Shown: in pieces, positions 10,079 to 21,907 of the stretch
How positions within the stretch are numbered: the first letter of the stretch is position 1
How the letters are laid out: each line of letters opens with the position of its first letter
NCBI RefSeq assembly: GCF_900215375.1
Contig: NZ_OBEF01000021.1
Coordinates: 1-64,000, forward strand
Source of the DNA: Enterobacter sp. CC120223-11
GTDB taxonomy: Bacteria > Pseudomonadota > Gammaproteobacteria > Enterobacterales > Enterobacteriaceae
DNA: 64,000 nt
Direction of reading: 5' to 3'
Made by a program: the position numbers and the translations under genes
The notes under the pieces: model-generated
What the model was told of the DNA's origin: nothing
Seen by the model: the letters and a program-made list of their open reading frames with translations, nothing else
Databases searched by the model: none

Positions 10079-10803
10079 TGATTTCCCTGAAAAATGTTTC
10101 GAAATGGTATGGCCACTTTCAGGTGCTGACCGACTGCTCCACGGAAGTGAAAAAGGGTGAAGTGGTGGTGGTTTGCGGCCCGTCAGGCTCCGGTAAATCC
10201 ACGCTTATCAAAACCGTGAACGGCCTTGAACCTGTTCAGCAGGGCGAGATCCTGGTGAACGGCACTCAGGTGAACAACAAGAAAACGGACCTGGCTAAGC
10301 TGCGTTCAAACGTCGGCATGGTGTTCCAGCACTTCGAGCTGTTCCCGCATTTGTCGATCATTGAAAACCTGACGCTGGCGCAAGTGAAAGTGCTCAAGCG
10401 CGATAAAACTGCCGCGCGTACCAAGGGCCTGAAGCTGCTTGAACGTGTGGGGCTTTCTGCTCACGCCGATAAGTTCCCGGCTCAGCTTTCCGGCGGCCAG
10501 CAGCAGCGTGTGGCAATCGCCCGTGCGCTCTGCATGGATCCGGTAGCCATGCTGTTTGACGAACCCACTTCTGCGCTTGATCCAGAGATGATCAACGAAG
10601 TGCTGGACGTTATGGTTGAACTGGCGCACGAAGGGATGACGATGATGGTGGTGACCCACGAGATGGGCTTTGCCCGCAAAGTGGCGAACCGCGTGATCTT
10701 TATGGACGAAGGGAAAATTGTGGAGGATTCCAACAAGGATGACTTCTTCAATAATCCACAGTCAGACCGCGCGAAAGACTTCCTGGCGAAGATTCTGCAC
10801 TAA
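10078..10803 (+). CDS. gltL: GltL, glutamate/aspartate ABC ATPase
   Basis: A 241-aa nucleotide-binding subunit of the importer. Walker A is GPSGSGKST near residue 35, the signature is LSGGQQQR near residue 140, and Walker B is [13 protein letters not shown] near residue 158, followed by the switch His in VVTHEMG. It is the last gene of the operon and overlaps gltK by 1 bp. In E. coli rihA and the hscC/djl cluster follow; here only a REP element and ybeL do. Confidence 0.96.
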   Translation: MISLKNVSKWYGHFQVLTDCSTEVKKGEVVVVCGPSGSGKSTLIKTVNGLEPVQQGEILVNGTQVNNKKTDLAKLRSNVGMVFQHFELFPHLSIIENLTLAQVKVLKRDKTAARTKGLKLLERVGLSAHADKFPAQLSGGQQQRVAIARALCMDPVAMLFDEPTSALDPEMINEVLDVMVELAHEGMTMMVVTHEMGFARKVANRVIFMDEGKIVEDSNKDDFFNNPQSDRAKDFLAKILH

Positions 10804-10808
10804 AAAAT

Positions 10809-10898
10809 TGCCCGGCGGCGCATTGCTTGCCGGGCCTACATGTACATCGCGATCTTTTGACGTCGTAGGCCGGGTAAGGCGCAGCTGCCACCCGGCAG
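10809..10898. repeat. REP/BIME-like repeat after gltL
   Basis: Paired inverted REP-like units: TTGCCCGGCGGCGC...GCCGGGCC and GTAGGCCGGGTAAGGCGCAG...CACCCGGCA. They sit in the convergent gap between gltL and ybeL, where they may serve as the 3' boundary for both genes. Confidence 0.75.
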
Positions 10899-10908
10899 AG
10901 CTCAGCTA

Positions 10909-11391
10909 TCAAGGCTCAAAAGCCTTTCTCTGAAACTGGTCGTGACCGCACTTCGGGCACAGAGGTAAAACATCGGGTGAATAGACTGCCAGATGAAAAT
11001 GACACTTCTCGCAAACGAGGTTGCCAAGCCCCACGACTTCGCCACTGTGATAGACGCCGTGATGGTTCAGGTCCTGGAAAACTTCGCGCCACTCAAGCTG
11101 CGTTTTATCGGTGATATCCGCCAGCTCCTGCCAGATGCTCTCTTTAATCACCCGCAGAAACACGCTGTCTTTGATCTCGTCCTGGCTTTCGCTATAGCTA
11201 ACCGCGAACTCTTCCAGATCACGGCGCACGGCACGGGTCAATTCATCTATTTCGGTTCGGGTTAACTCCCCGGTCTGGCTTACTCGCGCTCTCGCCTGAT
11301 CAACCAATGCGTCGATATCACGCTCCCCGTTACGCAGGCGTTCCGTCAGCGTCGTCACCAGTTCACGATAATATTGAGCAACCTTGTTCAT
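10909..11391 (-). CDS. ybeL: YbeL, zinc-ribbon protein (DUF1451)
   Basis: A 160-aa conserved protein of unknown function. The N-terminal two thirds are helical and charged. The C-terminus forms a zinc ribbon with CEKC (about residue 128) and CPKC (about residue 147). In E. coli ybeL also lies beside leuS, divergently, as here. No biochemical role is established. Confidence 0.92.
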   Translation of the reverse strand: MNKVAQYYRELVTTLTERLRNGERDIDALVDQARARVSQTGELTRTEIDELTRAVRRDLEEFAVSYSESQDEIKDSVFLRVIKESIWQELADITDKTQLEWREVFQDLNHHGVYHSGEVVGLGNLVCEKCHFHLAVYSPDVLPLCPKCGHDQFQRKAFEP

Positions 11392-11605
11392 TGTTTCATC
11401 TCCCGGGCGGTTAACGTCCTCTAATGATAGACCTTATTTCCTGACAGCTTTGTCAGCCAGGCCACAGACCGGGTAAATAAACGCAAGTCAGGAGTGTGTG
11501 AAAGGCTGTTTTGACGTGCCCGTTTGGGCTATGCTATGCGGATCTGAACGACTATATCCATTGGCTACGTTTGTAGCTGTATTGAAAACAGGACCACTGG
11601 CTGCC

Positions 11606-14188
11606 ATGCAAGAGCAATACCGCCCGGAAGAGATAGAATCGAAAGTCCAGCAACACTGGGACGAAAAGCGCACATTTGAAGTGACCGAAGACAACAGCAA
11701 AGAGAAATACTACTGCCTGTCGATGCTTCCCTATCCTTCTGGTCGACTACACATGGGCCACGTGCGTAACTACACCATTGGTGATGTGATTGCACGCTAC
11801 CAGCGCATGCTGGGTAAAAACGTTCTTCAGCCAATTGGCTGGGATGCGTTTGGTCTGCCTGCAGAAGGTGCCGCGGTAAAAAACAACACTGCGCCAGCGC
11901 CATGGACGTACGACAACATCGCGTACATGAAAAATCAGCTCAAAATGCTGGGCTTCGGCTATGACTGGAGCCGCGAGCTGGCCACCTGCACCCCGGAATA
12001 CTACCGCTGGGAGCAGAAGTTCTTCACCGAGCTCTACAAAAAAGGCCTCGTGTACAAGAAGACTTCTGCCGTTAACTGGTGCCCGAACGATCAGACCGTT
12101 CTTGCGAACGAACAGGTTATCGACGGCTGCTGCTGGCGCTGCGACACCAAAGTTGAGCGTAAAGAGATCCCACAGTGGTTTATCAAAATCACCGCCTACG
12201 CCGACGAACTGCTGAACGACCTGGACAAAATGGATCAGTGGCCTGACACGGTGAAAACCATGCAGCGCAACTGGATTGGCCGCTCCGAAGGCGTGGAAAT
12301 CTCCTTCGACGTGGCGGACTACGCGGACAAACTGACCGTGTACACCACCCGTCCTGACACCTTCATGGGCTGCACCTACCTGGCCGTTGCGGCTGGTCAC
12401 CCGCTGGCACAGCAGGCGGCAGCGAACAACCCAGCGCTGGCGGCCTTCGTCGACGAATGCCGTAACACCAAAGTCGCCGAAGCCGACATGGCGACCATGG
12501 AGAAGAAAGGCGTCGATACCGGCTTCAAAGCGATTCACCCACTGACCGGTGAAGCGATTCCGGTCTGGGCGGCAAACTTCGTCCTGATGGAATACGGCAC
12601 CGGCGCTGTAATGGCGGTTCCGGGTCACGATCAGCGCGACTATGAATTTGCCAGCAAGTACGGCCTGAATATCAAGCCAGTTATTCTCGCAGCTGATGGC
12701 TCCAAGCCCGATCTGTCCGAGCAGGCGCTGACCGAAAAAGGCACTCTGTTTAACTCTGGCGAGTTCGATGGCCTGAGCTACGAAGCTGGCTTCAACGCCA
12801 TTGCCGACAAGCTGGCAGCCATGGGCGTGGGTGAACGTAAAGTCAACTTCCGTCTGCGCGACTGGGGCGTCTCCCGTCAGCGCTACTGGGGCGCGCCAAT
12901 CCCAATGGTGACCCTGGAAGATGGCACCGTGATGCCAACGCCTGAAGATCAGCTGCCGGTTATTCTGCCGGAAGACGTGGTCATGGACGGCATCACCAGC
13001 CCAATCAAAGCCGATCCTGAGTGGGCAAAAACCACCGTCAACGGCCAGCCTGCGCTGCGTGAAACCGATACCTTTGACACCTTCATGGAGTCCTCCTGGT
13101 ACTACGCGCGCTACACCTGCCCGGACTATCAGGAAGGCATGCTGGATTCCGACGCGGCCAACTACTGGCTGCCGGTTGATATCTACATCGGCGGTATCGA
13201 ACACGCCATCATGCACCTGCTTTACTTCCGTTTCTTCCACAAGCTGATGCGCGATGCGGGTATGGTGAACTCTGACGAGCCAGCCAAACAGCTGCTGTGC
13301 CAGGGCATGGTGCTGGCAGATGCGTTCTACTATGTTGGCGCAAACGGCGAGCGTAACTGGGTGTCACCAAAAGACGCCATCGTTGAGCGCGACGAGAAAG
13401 GCCGCATTGTGAAGGCGAAGGACGGCGAAGGCCATGAGCTGGTGTATACCGGCATGAGCAAGATGTCCAAGTCCAAAAACAACGGCATCGACCCACAGGA
13501 AATGGTTGAGCGCTACGGCGCAGATACCGTGCGTCTGTTCATGATGTTCGCTTCACCAGCAGACATGACGCTCGAGTGGCAGGAGTCCGGCGTCGAAGGC
13601 GCCAACCGCTTCCTGAAACGCGTCTGGAAACTGGTTTACGAGCACACTGCTAAAGGCCCGGTTTCCGCGCTGAACGTTGATGCGCTGAGCGAAGACCAGC
13701 AGGCGCTGCGCCGTGACGTGCATAAAACCGTCGCCAAAGTTACCGATGATATTGGCCGTCGTCAGACGTTCAACACCGCGATTGCGGCTATCATGGAACT
13801 GATGAACAAACTGGCGAAAGCCCCAGCGGAAGGCGAGCAGGATCGCGCCCTGATGCAGGAAGCGCTTCTGGCGGTGGTTCGTATGCTGAACCCGTTCACT
13901 CCGCACGTGAGCTTCACTCTGTGGCAGATCCTGGACGGTGAAGGTGACGTGGATAACGCACCGTGGCCGGTTGCCGATGAAAAAGCGATGGTGGAAAACA
14001 CTACGCTTGTCGTGGTACAGGTTAACGGCAAAGTCCGCGGGAAAGTCACTGTTCCAGTGGATGCAACGGAAGAACAGGTTCGTGAACGTGCCGGCCAGGA
14101 ACCTCTGGTGGCAAAATATCTGGAAGGCGTAACCCTGCGTAAAGTCATTTACGTTCCGGGCAAACTGCTCAACCTGGTCGTTGGCTAA
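11606..14188 (+). CDS. leuS: LeuS, leucyl-tRNA synthetase
   Basis: An 860-aa class Ia aminoacyl-tRNA synthetase. The HIGH motif appears as HMGH (about residue 50, in [16 protein letters not shown]). The CP1 editing domain follows with TTRPDTFMG, and the KMSKS loop is at residue 619. The C-terminal domain binds tRNA-Leu. The frame is open upstream to 11498, but the ATG at 11606 gives the family start [11 protein letters not shown] and the E. coli length of 860 aa. Confidence 0.97.
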   Translation: MQEQYRPEEIESKVQQHWDEKRTFEVTEDNSKEKYYCLSMLPYPSGRLHMGHVRNYTIGDVIARYQRMLGKNVLQPIGWDAFGLPAEGAAVKNNTAPAPWTYDNIAYMKNQLKMLGFGYDWSRELATCTPEYYRWEQKFFTELYKKGLVYKKTSAVNWCPNDQTVLANEQVIDGCCWRCDTKVERKEIPQWFIKITAYADELLNDLDKMDQWPDTVKTMQRNWIGRSEGVEISFDVADYADKLTVYTTRPDTFMGCTYLAVAAGHPLAQQAAANNPALAAFVDECRNTKVAEADMATMEKKGVDTGFKAIHPLTGEAIPVWAANFVLMEYGTGAVMAVPGHDQRDYEFASKYGLNIKPVILAADGSKPDLSEQALTEKGTLFNSGEFDGLSYEAGFNAIADKLAAMGVGERKVNFRLRDWGVSRQRYWGAPIPMVTLEDGTVMPTPEDQLPVILPEDVVMDGITSPIKADPEWAKTTVNGQPALRETDTFDTFMESSWYYARYTCPDYQEGMLDSDAANYWLPVDIYIGGIEHAIMHLLYFRFFHKLMRDAGMVNSDEPAKQLLCQGMVLADAFYYVGANGERNWVSPKDAIVERDEKGRIVKAKDGEGHELVYTGMSKMSKSKNNGIDPQEMVERYGADTVRLFMMFASPADMTLEWQESGVEGANRFLKRVWKLVYEHTAKGPVSALNVDALSEDQQALRRDVHKTVAKVTDDIGRRQTFNTAIAAIMELMNKLAKAPAEGEQDRALMQEALLAVVRMLNPFTPHVSFTLWQILDGEGDVDNAPWPVADEKAMVENTTLVVVQVNGKVRGKVTVPVDATEEQVRERAGQEPLVAKYLEGVTLRKVIYVPGKLLNLVVG

Positions 14189-14202
14189 GCGCGGGAGGAA
14201 GC

Positions 14203-14790
14203 GTGCGATTTCTGACAACGTTATTGGTAACGCTTGCGGTGCTGGTCACCGCAGGTTGTGGCTGGCACCTGCGCAGTACGACGCAGGTGCCGAACAACAT
14301 GAAAAAGATGATCTTTGTCTCAAGCGATCCTAATGGTCCGCTGAGTCGTTCAGTCCGTAATCAGCTTCGTCTGAACGGCATTGAGATTGTTGAAGGCAGC
14401 TCCATACGTCAGGACATTCCGTCCCTGCGTCTGGGCGGTGCGACTATCGGCAAAGATACAGCATCGGTGTTCCAGGACGGTAAAACGGCGGAATACCAGA
14501 TGGTGATGACGGTCAGCGCCAGCGTGCTGATTCCAGGCCACGACATCTATCCTATCAGCACCAAGGTTTATCGTTCGTTCTTCGATAACCCACAAAAGGC
14601 GCTGGCGAAAGATTCCGAGCAGGACATCATCATTCAGGAAATGTATGACAAAGCCGCTCAGCAGCTGATTCGTAAGCTGCCAAGCGTCAAGGTGGCGGAT
14701 ACTGAAGCTACCCAAGAGGAGGAGCAGTCAGCTGCCAGCAGCACCGCAGCACCTGCCTCCACTCGCGTCTCCACGACCCTGGGTAACTGA
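14203..14790 (+). CDS. lptE: LptE, LPS-assembly lipoprotein
   Basis: A 195-aa outer-membrane lipoprotein that plugs the LptD barrel in LPS export. It starts with GTG (14203) after GGGAGGAAGC. The signal peptide ends in the lipobox VTAGC, with Cys19 as the lipidation site. The C-terminus is low-complexity, rich in Ala/Ser/Thr. It begins 14 bp after leuS and its stop abuts holA (TGATG), so leuS-lptE-holA-nadD form one transcription unit. Confidence 0.95.
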   Translation: MRFLTTLLVTLAVLVTAGCGWHLRSTTQVPNNMKKMIFVSSDPNGPLSRSVRNQLRLNGIEIVEGSSIRQDIPSLRLGGATIGKDTASVFQDGKTAEYQMVMTVSASVLIPGHDIYPISTKVYRSFFDNPQKALAKDSEQDIIIQEMYDKAAQQLIRKLPSVKVADTEATQEEEQSAASSTAAPASTRVSTTLGN

Positions 14791-15821
14791 TGATTCGGTT
14801 GTACCCGGAACAACTCCGCGCGCAGCTCTCCGAAGGGCTGCGCGCGGCGTATCTCCTCCTCGGTAACGATCCTCTTCTGCTTCAGGAAAGCCAGGACGCC
14901 ATTCGCCACGCGGCACAGGCTCAGGGCTTTGATGAACACCATACGGTTTCCATTGATACCAGCACCGACTGGAATGCTCTGTTTTCCCTGAGTCAGGAAC
15001 GTAGCCTGTTCGCTACCCGTCAGACGCTGATGCTGGTGCTGCCGGAGAACGGCCCGAATGCAGCCATTAACGAACAGCTCGCCACTCTGACAAGCCTGCT
15101 TCATGACGATCTGTTGCTGATCGTTCGTGGTAATAAGCTGACCAAAGCGCAGGAAAACGCGGCCTGGTTCACGGCCATCGCCGACCGCGCGGTACAAATC
15201 TCCTGTCAGACGCCGGAGCAGGCACAGCTGCCGCGTTGGCTGGCCGCCCGCGCAAAACAGCACCACCTTCAGCTCGACGAGGCAGCAAGCCAGCTGCTTT
15301 GTTACTGCTACGAAGGCAACCTGTTGGCGCTGGCCCAGGCGCTGGAACGACTGTCCCTGTTGTGGCCAGACGGCAAGCTAACATTGCCCCGCGTAGAACA
15401 GGCGGTGAATGATGCCGCGCACTTCACGCCCTTCCACTGGCTGGACGCGCTGTTAGCCGGAAAAAGTAAGCGGGCGCTGCACATTCTCCAGCAGCTTCGT
15501 CAGGAAGGCAGCGAGCCGGTCATTCTGCTGCGTACCCTCCAGCGGGAACTGTTGTTGCTGGTGAACATGAAGCGTCAGTCGGTTTCCACCCCGCTGCGTG
15601 CGCTGTTTGATAAACACCGCGTCTGGCAGAACCGCCGTCCGCTGTTTACCGAAGCGCTGAATCGCCTGAGTCAGGAACAGCTTCGTCATGCGGTCGCTCT
15701 GCTGGCCCGCACGGAGCTCACGCTCAAGCAGGATTACGGCCAGTCAATCTGGGCAGAGCTTGACGGCCTGTCACTGCTGCTGTGCCACAAAAATCTGCCC
15801 GACGTTTTCTTCGAAGGATAA
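14790..15821 (+). CDS. holA: HolA, DNA polymerase III delta subunit
   Basis: A 343-aa clamp-loader subunit that opens the beta sliding clamp. It has the expected length and the N-terminal AAA+-like fold sequence [13 protein letters not shown] with [14 protein letters not shown] near residue 22, the family's degenerate P-loop region. It overlaps lptE by 1 bp and is followed 2 bp later by nadD. Confidence 0.95.
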   Translation: MIRLYPEQLRAQLSEGLRAAYLLLGNDPLLLQESQDAIRHAAQAQGFDEHHTVSIDTSTDWNALFSLSQERSLFATRQTLMLVLPENGPNAAINEQLATLTSLLHDDLLLIVRGNKLTKAQENAAWFTAIADRAVQISCQTPEQAQLPRWLAARAKQHHLQLDEAASQLLCYCYEGNLLALAQALERLSLLWPDGKLTLPRVEQAVNDAAHFTPFHWLDALLAGKSKRALHILQQLRQEGSEPVILLRTLQRELLLLVNMKRQSVSTPLRALFDKHRVWQNRRPLFTEALNRLSQEQLRHAVALLARTELTLKQDYGQSIWAELDGLSLLLCHKNLPDVFFEG

Positions 15822-15822
15822 T

Positions 15823-16464
15823 ATGACGGCGTTAAAGGCGCTCTACGGCGGCACATTCGATCCCGTGCATTACGGGCACCTCAAACCGGTTGAGATTCTG
15901 GCGAACCTGATTGGCCTGTCGAAGGTCATCATCATGCCGAACAACGTGCCACCTCATCGCCCCCAGCCGGAGGCGACCAGCGCACAGCGCACTCACATGC
16001 TGGAACTGGCCATTGCCGACAAACCGCTGTTTGAACTCGATGAACGTGAGCTTAGACGCGACACACCTTCGTACACTTCAGAAACGCTGGAAGAATGGCG
16101 GCAGGAGCAGGGTTCAACGCAGCCGCTGGCGTTTATTATCGGCCAGGACTCGCTGCTCAACTTCCCCTCCTGGCACAATTACCAGAGCATTCTGAAGAAT
16201 GCACATCTGCTGGTGTGCCGTCGTCCGGGGTACCCGATGGCAATGAAAGAGGAAGCGCATCAGCAGTGGCTCGAACAACATTTGACCCACAGCGCCGACG
16301 ATCTGCACCTGGCGCCCGCCGGGAAAATTTATCTCGCCGAGACGCCGTGGTTTGATATTTCCGCCACGCTCATCCGCGAGCGCCTGCAGCAGGGTGAATC
16401 CTGCGCAGAGATGCTGCCGCAGGCGGTGCTGAACTACATCCACCAGCAGGGCCTGTATCAATAA
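15823..16464 (+). CDS. nadD: NadD, nicotinate-mononucleotide adenylyltransferase
   Basis: A 213-aa enzyme converting nicotinate mononucleotide plus ATP to deamido-NAD. The nucleotidyltransferase motif [12 protein letters not shown] is at residues 9-20, and the C-terminal [10 protein letters not shown] (the family's ISxTxxR) is near residue 180. The ATG at 15823 was chosen over an upstream in-frame start inside holA because it gives the family length and N-terminus. In E. coli cobC follows; here it is absent. Confidence 0.96.
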   Translation: MTALKALYGGTFDPVHYGHLKPVEILANLIGLSKVIIMPNNVPPHRPQPEATSAQRTHMLELAIADKPLFELDERELRRDTPSYTSETLEEWRQEQGSTQPLAFIIGQDSLLNFPSWHNYQSILKNAHLLVCRRPGYPMAMKEEAHQQWLEQHLTHSADDLHLAPAGKIYLAETPWFDISATLIRERLQQGESCAEMLPQAVLNYIHQQGLYQ

Positions 16465-16529
16465 CGCTCGCGAAATCCCCGTAAGAATACGAATTTTCCA
16501 TTTTCCGCCCGGACATCCCCCTCATACCA

Positions 16530-16557
16530 TTGACACACCCTGACAGGCTGCTATTCT
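16530..16557 (+). promoter_or_regulatory. Candidate sigma-70 promoter upstream of rsfS
   Basis: TTGACA (16530-16535) and TATTCT (16552-16557) with a 16-bp spacer, facing rsfS 190 bp downstream. The 284-bp nadD-rsfS gap holds no ORF or recognisable cobC remnant. Confidence 0.45.
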
Positions 16558-16748
16558 CCGCAGCCAGACTCGTCCCACTACGCTGATTTACAGAAATTGT
16601 TTTACAAAAATGGCGATGCAATCATGGCCATGGGATGGGATGATAGCCCGCCGGTTGAGTCCGGCAGGCGACATTTGTCCGACTTCGTCCTGGTTTCAGG
16701 TATACTTACGGGCTGTTTATCTTTTTTATCACCTGACCAGGGGGAAAC

Positions 16749-17066
16749 TTGCAAGGTAAAGCACTTCAGGATTTTGTTATTGACAAAATCGACGATCTTA
16801 AAGGCCAGGACATCGTGGCAATCGACGTTCACGGCAAATCCAGCATCACCGACTGCATGATCATTTGTACCGGCACCTCCACCCGCCATGTAATGTCTAT
16901 CGCTGACCACGTTGTTCAGGAATCCCGTGCCGCAGGTATGCTGCCGCTGGGTGTTGAAGGTCAAAACGTCGCTGACTGGGTCGTCGTTGACCTCGGTGAT
17001 GTCATTGTACACGTCATGCAGGAAGAGAGCCGTCACCTGTACGAACTGGAAAAACTCTGGGGTTAA
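16749..17066 (+). CDS. rsfS: RsfS, ribosomal silencing factor
   Basis: A 105-aa DUF143/Iojap-family protein that binds L14 (uL14) of the 50S subunit and blocks subunit joining in stationary phase or starvation. Motifs include [12 protein letters not shown] and the CTGTSTRH segment. The start codon is TTG (16749), preceded by AGGGGGAAAC, and gives the same N-terminus as E. coli RsfS (MQGKALQDF). RlmH follows after 3 bp. Confidence 0.95.
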   Translation: MQGKALQDFVIDKIDDLKGQDIVAIDVHGKSSITDCMIICTGTSTRHVMSIADHVVQESRAAGMLPLGVEGQNVADWVVVDLGDVIVHVMQEESRHLYELEKLWG

Positions 17067-17069
17067 TGC

Positions 17070-17537
17070 GTGAAGCTGCAGCTGATTGCCGTGGGCACAA
17101 AAATGCCGGACTGGGTTCAGACCGGGTTCACGGAATACCTGCGCCGCTTTCCCAAAGATATGCCGTTCGAACTGGTGGAAATCCCTGCCGGCAAGCGCGG
17201 CAAGAATGCAGACATTAAACGCATTCTGGAGAAAGAAGGTGAACTGATGCTGGCGGCTGCGGGCAAGAACCGCATTGTCACCCTGGATATTCCAGGCCGT
17301 CCGTGGGATACGCCCCAGCTGGCTCAGGAGCTTGAGCGCTGGAAGCTCGACGGACGCGATGTGAGCCTGCTGATTGGTGGGCCGGAAGGCTTATCGCCTG
17401 CCTGTAAATCCGCTGCAGAACAGAGTTGGTCCCTCTCCTCGCTCACTCTCCCGCATCCGTTAGTCCGGGTGCTGGTTGCAGAGAGTCTCTACCGGGCGTG
17501 GAGTATTACCACCAACCACCCTTACCACCGCGAGTAA
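17070..17537 (+). CDS. rlmH: RlmH, 23S rRNA pseudouridine-1915 N3-methyltransferase
   Basis: A 155-aa SPOUT-family methyltransferase that methylates pseudouridine 1915 in helix 69 of 23S rRNA. It begins with GTG (17070). The SAM-binding knot contains [11 protein letters not shown] near residue 103, and the C-terminal [14 protein letters not shown] is typical of the family. It is coupled to rsfS and precedes mrdA by 26 bp, in an rsfS-rlmH-mrdA-mrdB-rlpA run. Confidence 0.96.
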   Translation: MKLQLIAVGTKMPDWVQTGFTEYLRRFPKDMPFELVEIPAGKRGKNADIKRILEKEGELMLAAAGKNRIVTLDIPGRPWDTPQLAQELERWKLDGRDVSLLIGGPEGLSPACKSAAEQSWSLSSLTLPHPLVRVLVAESLYRAWSITTNHPYHRE

Positions 17538-17563
17538 TGATGACCAGGTTAGATTAACAGCGG

Positions 17564-19465
17564 ATGAAATTACAGAATTCTTTTCGCGACTATACGGCTG
17601 AGTCCGCGCTGTTTGTGCGCCGGGCGGTGGTCGCCTTTTTGGGCATTTTAGTCCTCAGTGGCGTGCTGGTTGTTAACCTCTATAATCTGCAAATTGTCCG
17701 TTTTACTGACTATCAAACCCGCTCTAACGAAAACCGCATCAAGCTGGTGCCGATCCCGCCCAGCCGCGGCATTATCTACGATCGCAACGGCACGCCGCTG
17801 GCGCTGAACCGCACCATTTACCAGCTGGAGCTGATGCCTGAAAAGGTCGATAACCTGCAGCAGACGCTGAACGATCTGCGCAGCGTGGTTGATCTCACCG
17901 ACGACGATATCGCCAACTTCAAGAAAGAACGCGCCCGTTCGCACCGCTTTACCTCGATTCCGGTGAAAGTGAACCTGACGGAAGTGCAGGTCGCACGCTT
18001 TGCCGTTAATCAGTACCGCTTCCCGGGCGTGGAAGTAAAAGGCTACAAGCGACGCTATTACCCTTATGGCTCCGCGCTGACGCACGTCATCGGCTACGTC
18101 TCGAAAATCAACGATAAAGACGTCGACCGCCTTGATAAAGAAGGCAAGCTCGCTAACTACGCCGCCACCCATGACATCGGCAAGCTCGGTATAGAGCGCT
18201 ATTACGAAGATGTTCTTCACGGACAGACGGGTTATGAAGAGGTTGAAGTCAATAACCGCGGGCGCGTCATTCGTCAGTTGAAAGAAGTGCCCCCGCAGGC
18301 CGGGCATGATATCTACCTGACCCTCGATTTGAAGCTTCAGCAGTATGTCGAGACGCTGCTGGCCGGCAGTCGTGCAGCCGTCGTGGTGACCGATCCGCGC
18401 TCTGGTGGGATCCTCGCGCTGGTTTCTATGCCCAGCTACGACCCGAACCTTTTTGTGGATGGGATCTCCAGCAAAGATTACTCTTCCCTGTTGAACGACC
18501 AGAATACACCGCTGGTGAACCGTGCGACGCAGGGGGTTTATCCCCCGGCATCGACCGTTAAACCTTACGTTGCGGTTTCCGCGCTGAGCGCTGGGGTTAT
18601 CACCCGCAATACTGGCCTGTTTGACCCGGGCTGGTGGCAACTTCCTGGCTCTGATAAACGCTACCGTGACTGGAAAAAATGGGGCCACGGCCACCTGAAT
18701 GTCACCAAAGCGCTGGAAGAATCTGCCGATACCTTCTTCTACCAGGTCGCCTACGACATGGGTATCGACCGCCTGTCTGAGTGGATGGGGAAATTCGGCT
18801 ACGGCCATTACACCGGCATCGACCTCTCCGAAGAGCGATCCGGGAATATGCCGACGCGCGAATGGAAGCTGAAACGCTTTAAAAAGCCGTGGTATCAGGG
18901 CGATACCATTCCGGTGGGTATCGGTCAGGGCTACTGGACGGCAACCCCGATTCAGATGAGTAAAGCCCTGATGATCCTGATTAATGACGGTGTGGTGAAA
19001 GTGCCGCATCTGCTCATGAGCACCACCGAGGAAGGCAAGCAGGTGCCATGGCAGCAGCCGCAAGAAGCCCCTGTCGGCGACATTCACTCCGGCTTCTGGG
19101 AAATTGCCAAAGACGGGATGTATGGCGTTGCCAACCGTCCAAACGGGACAGCACATAAATACTTCGCTGGCGCGCCTTACAAAGTGGCAGCCAAATCCGG
19201 TACCGCCCAGGTCTTTGGCCTGAAAGCGAATGAAACCTATAACGCGCACCGCATTGCGGAACGCCTGCGTGACCATAAGCTGATGACGGCATTTGCCCCC
19301 TATGACAGTCCGAAGGTGGCGGTCGCCATGATCCTTGAGAACGGCGGTGCAGGCCCGGCGGTCGGGACGTTAATGCGTCAGATTCTCGATCACATTATGC
19401 TCGGTGATAACAATACCGTACTGCCGTCGGAAAACCCGGCGAACGCCGCGGCGGAGGATCAATAA
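17564..19465 (+). CDS. mrdA: MrdA, penicillin-binding protein 2
   Basis: A 633-aa class B transpeptidase of the elongasome, essential for rod shape. One N-terminal membrane helix (about residues 21-43) is followed by the PBP dimerisation domain and the transpeptidase domain. Active-site motifs are SxxK as STVK (Ser330), the SxD-type motif SADTF near residue 387 and KSGTAQ near residue 545. Its partner glycosyltransferase RodA is encoded 2 bp downstream. Confidence 0.97.
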   Translation: MKLQNSFRDYTAESALFVRRAVVAFLGILVLSGVLVVNLYNLQIVRFTDYQTRSNENRIKLVPIPPSRGIIYDRNGTPLALNRTIYQLELMPEKVDNLQQTLNDLRSVVDLTDDDIANFKKERARSHRFTSIPVKVNLTEVQVARFAVNQYRFPGVEVKGYKRRYYPYGSALTHVIGYVSKINDKDVDRLDKEGKLANYAATHDIGKLGIERYYEDVLHGQTGYEEVEVNNRGRVIRQLKEVPPQAGHDIYLTLDLKLQQYVETLLAGSRAAVVVTDPRSGGILALVSMPSYDPNLFVDGISSKDYSSLLNDQNTPLVNRATQGVYPPASTVKPYVAVSALSAGVITRNTGLFDPGWWQLPGSDKRYRDWKKWGHGHLNVTKALEESADTFFYQVAYDMGIDRLSEWMGKFGYGHYTGIDLSEERSGNMPTREWKLKRFKKPWYQGDTIPVGIGQGYWTATPIQMSKALMILINDGVVKVPHLLMSTTEEGKQVPWQQPQEAPVGDIHSGFWEIAKDGMYGVANRPNGTAHKYFAGAPYKVAAKSGTAQVFGLKANETYNAHRIAERLRDHKLMTAFAPYDSPKVAVAMILENGGAGPAVGTLMRQILDHIMLGDNNTVLPSENPANAAAEDQ

Positions 19466-19467
19466 CT

Positions 19468-20580
19468 ATGACGGATAATCCGAACAAGAAATCGCTGTGG
19501 GATAAAATCCACCTCGACCCGACCATGCTGCTTATACTGCTGGCGTTGCTGACCTATAGCGCGCTGGTTATCTGGAGCGCCAGCGGTCAGGACATCGGCA
19601 TGATGGAGCGTAAAATCGGCCAGATTGCCATGGGCGTAGTGATCATGGTCGTGATGGCGCAAATTCCGCCGCGCGTCTATGAAGGCTGGGCACCGTGGCT
19701 CTATATCTTCTGTATTGTCCTGCTGGTCGCGGTGGACGCCTTTGGTGCCATCTCGAAAGGCGCACAGCGCTGGCTTGACCTCGGTATTGTCCGCTTCCAG
19801 CCATCAGAGATTGCCAAAATCGCCGTACCGCTGATGGTGGCTCGCTTTATCAACCGCGATGTCTGTCCACCCACGCTTAAGAACACCGCCATTGCGCTGG
19901 TGCTGATTTTCCTGCCAACGCTGCTGGTAGCGGCGCAGCCGGACCTCGGGACGTCGATTCTGATTGCCCTCTCTGGGCTGTTTGTCCTGTTCCTCTCCGG
20001 TCTGAGTTGGCGTTTGATTGGCGTTGCCGTTGTGCTGGTGGCGGCATTTATTCCGATTCTCTGGTTCTTCCTGATGCACGATTATCAGCGTCAGCGCGTG
20101 ATGATGCTGCTCGATCCGGAAACCGATCCGCTGGGTGCGGGCTACCACATTATTCAGTCCAAAATTGCTATCGGCTCCGGCGGGCTGCGCGGAAAAGGCT
20201 GGCTGCACGGTACACAATCGCAGCTTGAATTCTTACCCGAACGCCACACGGACTTTATTTTTGCGGTCCTTGCTGAAGAGCTTGGCCTGATAGGCTTCCT
20301 CGTCCTGCTGGCACTTTATGTCCTGCTCATTATGCGTGGGCTGTGGATCGCCGCCCAGGCGCAAACCACCTTTGGTCGCGTTATGGCCGGTGGTTTAATG
20401 TTGATTTTATTCGTTTATGTCTTCGTAAATATTGGTATGGTGAGTGGAATTTTACCGGTGGTCGGTGTTCCACTGCCGCTGGTGAGCTACGGGGGCTCCG
20501 CCCTGATCGTACTGATGGCCGGGTTTGGGATCGTCATGTCGATCCATACCCACAGAAAAATGTTGTCGAAAAGCGTATAA
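19468..20580 (+). CDS. mrdB: MrdB (RodA), peptidoglycan glycosyltransferase
   Basis: A 370-aa SEDS-family membrane protein with about ten membrane helices. It polymerises lipid II glycan in the elongasome together with PBP2. Family motifs include the loop [17 protein letters not shown] (seen as [12 protein letters not shown]) near residue 230, the catalytic-region [12 protein letters not shown] near residue 255, and the C-terminal [10 protein letters not shown] near residue 335. Confidence 0.97.
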   Translation: MTDNPNKKSLWDKIHLDPTMLLILLALLTYSALVIWSASGQDIGMMERKIGQIAMGVVIMVVMAQIPPRVYEGWAPWLYIFCIVLLVAVDAFGAISKGAQRWLDLGIVRFQPSEIAKIAVPLMVARFINRDVCPPTLKNTAIALVLIFLPTLLVAAQPDLGTSILIALSGLFVLFLSGLSWRLIGVAVVLVAAFIPILWFFLMHDYQRQRVMMLLDPETDPLGAGYHIIQSKIAIGSGGLRGKGWLHGTQSQLEFLPERHTDFIFAVLAEELGLIGFLVLLALYVLLIMRGLWIAAQAQTTFGRVMAGGLMLILFVYVFVNIGMVSGILPVVGVPLPLVSYGGSALIVLMAGFGIVMSIHTHRKMLSKSV

Positions 20581-20593
20581 GGGGTGCGCAATG

Positions 20594-21769
20594 ATGCGTA
20601 AACAATGGCTTGGGATCTGTATCGCAGCGGGCTTACTGGCAGCATGTTCGAGTGACGACGGGCAGCAGCAGCAAACCGTCTCCACACCGAAACCCGCGGT
20701 CTGTAATGGCCCGGTTGTTGAAATTAGCGGCGCCGATCCCCGTTTCGAAAACCTGAATCCGACAGTGAACCAGGATTATCAGCGCGACGGCAAGAATTAC
20801 AAAATTGTGCAGGATCCGTCGAACTTCAGCCAGGCGGGACTTGCGGCCATTTATGATGCCGAGCCAGGCAGTAACCTGACGGCGTCCGGTGAAGCCTTCG
20901 ATCCGATGCAGCTTACCGCCGCGCATCCGACACTGCCGATCCCGAGCTATGCCCGTATCACTAACCTGGCAAACGGTCGCATGCTGATTGTGCGTATCAA
21001 CGATCGTGGCCCTTATGGCAATGACCGCGTGATTTCACTCTCACGTGCCGCCGCTGACCGTCTGAATACATCGAACAACACCAAAGTGCGGATCGACCCG
21101 ATCATTGTGGCGCAGGACGGAACGATGTCCGGCCCGGGTACCGCCTGTACGACTATCGCGAAACAGACTTATGCCCTGCCCGCCCGCCCTGATTTGAATG
21201 GTGGCATGGGTAGCGCTTCGTCTGTTCCGCAGGATCAGAGTCCACAAAACGACGTGCGCGCAATCAGCAACGATACGCTGAAGCCTGAAGACAGCACCGG
21301 TGCGCCAGTCAACAGCAGCGGCTTCCTCGGCGCACCTACCACGCTGAACAGCGGCGTGCTCGAAGGTTCTGAACCACCGGCGGCACAGCCTGTTGCTACA
21401 CAGCCAGCAGCACAGCCAGTGGCTGCGCAACCAGCCGTTCAGCCTGTCGCGACACAAAACGCACCGGTTACCGCCCCTGGCTCCACTCAGGGAAGCGTTG
21501 CGCCAGCAGCGACGGCAACGGCAGCAGCACCCGCAGCGGCCAGCGGAAGCTACGTCGTTCAGGTCGGTGCCGTCAGCGATCAGGCTCGTGCGCAGCAGTA
21601 TCAGCAGCGTCTGAGTCAGCAGTTTTCCGTGCCGGGTCGCGTCACGCAGAACGGTGCCGTCTGGCGTATCCAGCTTGGGCCGTTTAGCAGCAAGACCGAG
21701 GCAAGTAGCATCCAGCAGCGCCTGCAAAGCGAAGCGCAGCTACAGTCATTTATTACTCACGCCAACTAA
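20594..21769 (+). CDS. rlpA: RlpA, septal lytic transglycosylase lipoprotein
   Basis: A 391-aa outer-membrane lipoprotein (lipobox LLAAC, Cys17). The double-psi beta-barrel RlpA domain (about residues 65-165, NDRGPYGNDRVISLSRAAA) acts on denuded glycan strands in Pseudomonas; activity of the E. coli-type protein is less clear. The C-terminal SPOR domain (last ~75 residues, SYVVQVGAVSDQARAQQY) targets septal peptidoglycan. Between them is a Pro/Ala/Gln repeat region built on AQPVA/TQPAA units. An alternative ATG lies one codon upstream (20591). Confidence 0.94.
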   Translation: MRKQWLGICIAAGLLAACSSDDGQQQQTVSTPKPAVCNGPVVEISGADPRFENLNPTVNQDYQRDGKNYKIVQDPSNFSQAGLAAIYDAEPGSNLTASGEAFDPMQLTAAHPTLPIPSYARITNLANGRMLIVRINDRGPYGNDRVISLSRAAADRLNTSNNTKVRIDPIIVAQDGTMSGPGTACTTIAKQTYALPARPDLNGGMGSASSVPQDQSPQNDVRAISNDTLKPEDSTGAPVNSSGFLGAPTTLNSGVLEGSEPPAAQPVATQPAAQPVAAQPAVQPVATQNAPVTAPGSTQGSVAPAATATAAAPAAASGSYVVQVGAVSDQARAQQYQQRLSQQFSVPGRVTQNGAVWRIQLGPFSSKTEASSIQQRLQSEAQLQSFITHAN

Positions 21770-21907
21770 TCAAGAGGGCATCTTTAATGCCGTGTGAATG
21801 TTAAAACCATTAACAATCTCATACGCATTGCAGGATGCCCGCCCGAAGCGCATTTGCTATAGTTAGGCACTTTTTTTAATTCCATCACGGATGTCGTTGT
21901 ACTGACC

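Noticed and set aside
11747-13240. A 497-codon minus-strand frame opposite leuS
   Set aside because: Antisense shadow of leuS; no plausible start or protein family.
17648-19276. A long minus-strand open frame opposite mrdA (542 codons)
   Set aside because: It is the shadow of the high-GC mrdA gene; composition is Arg/His/Val-rich, no RBS and no family motif.
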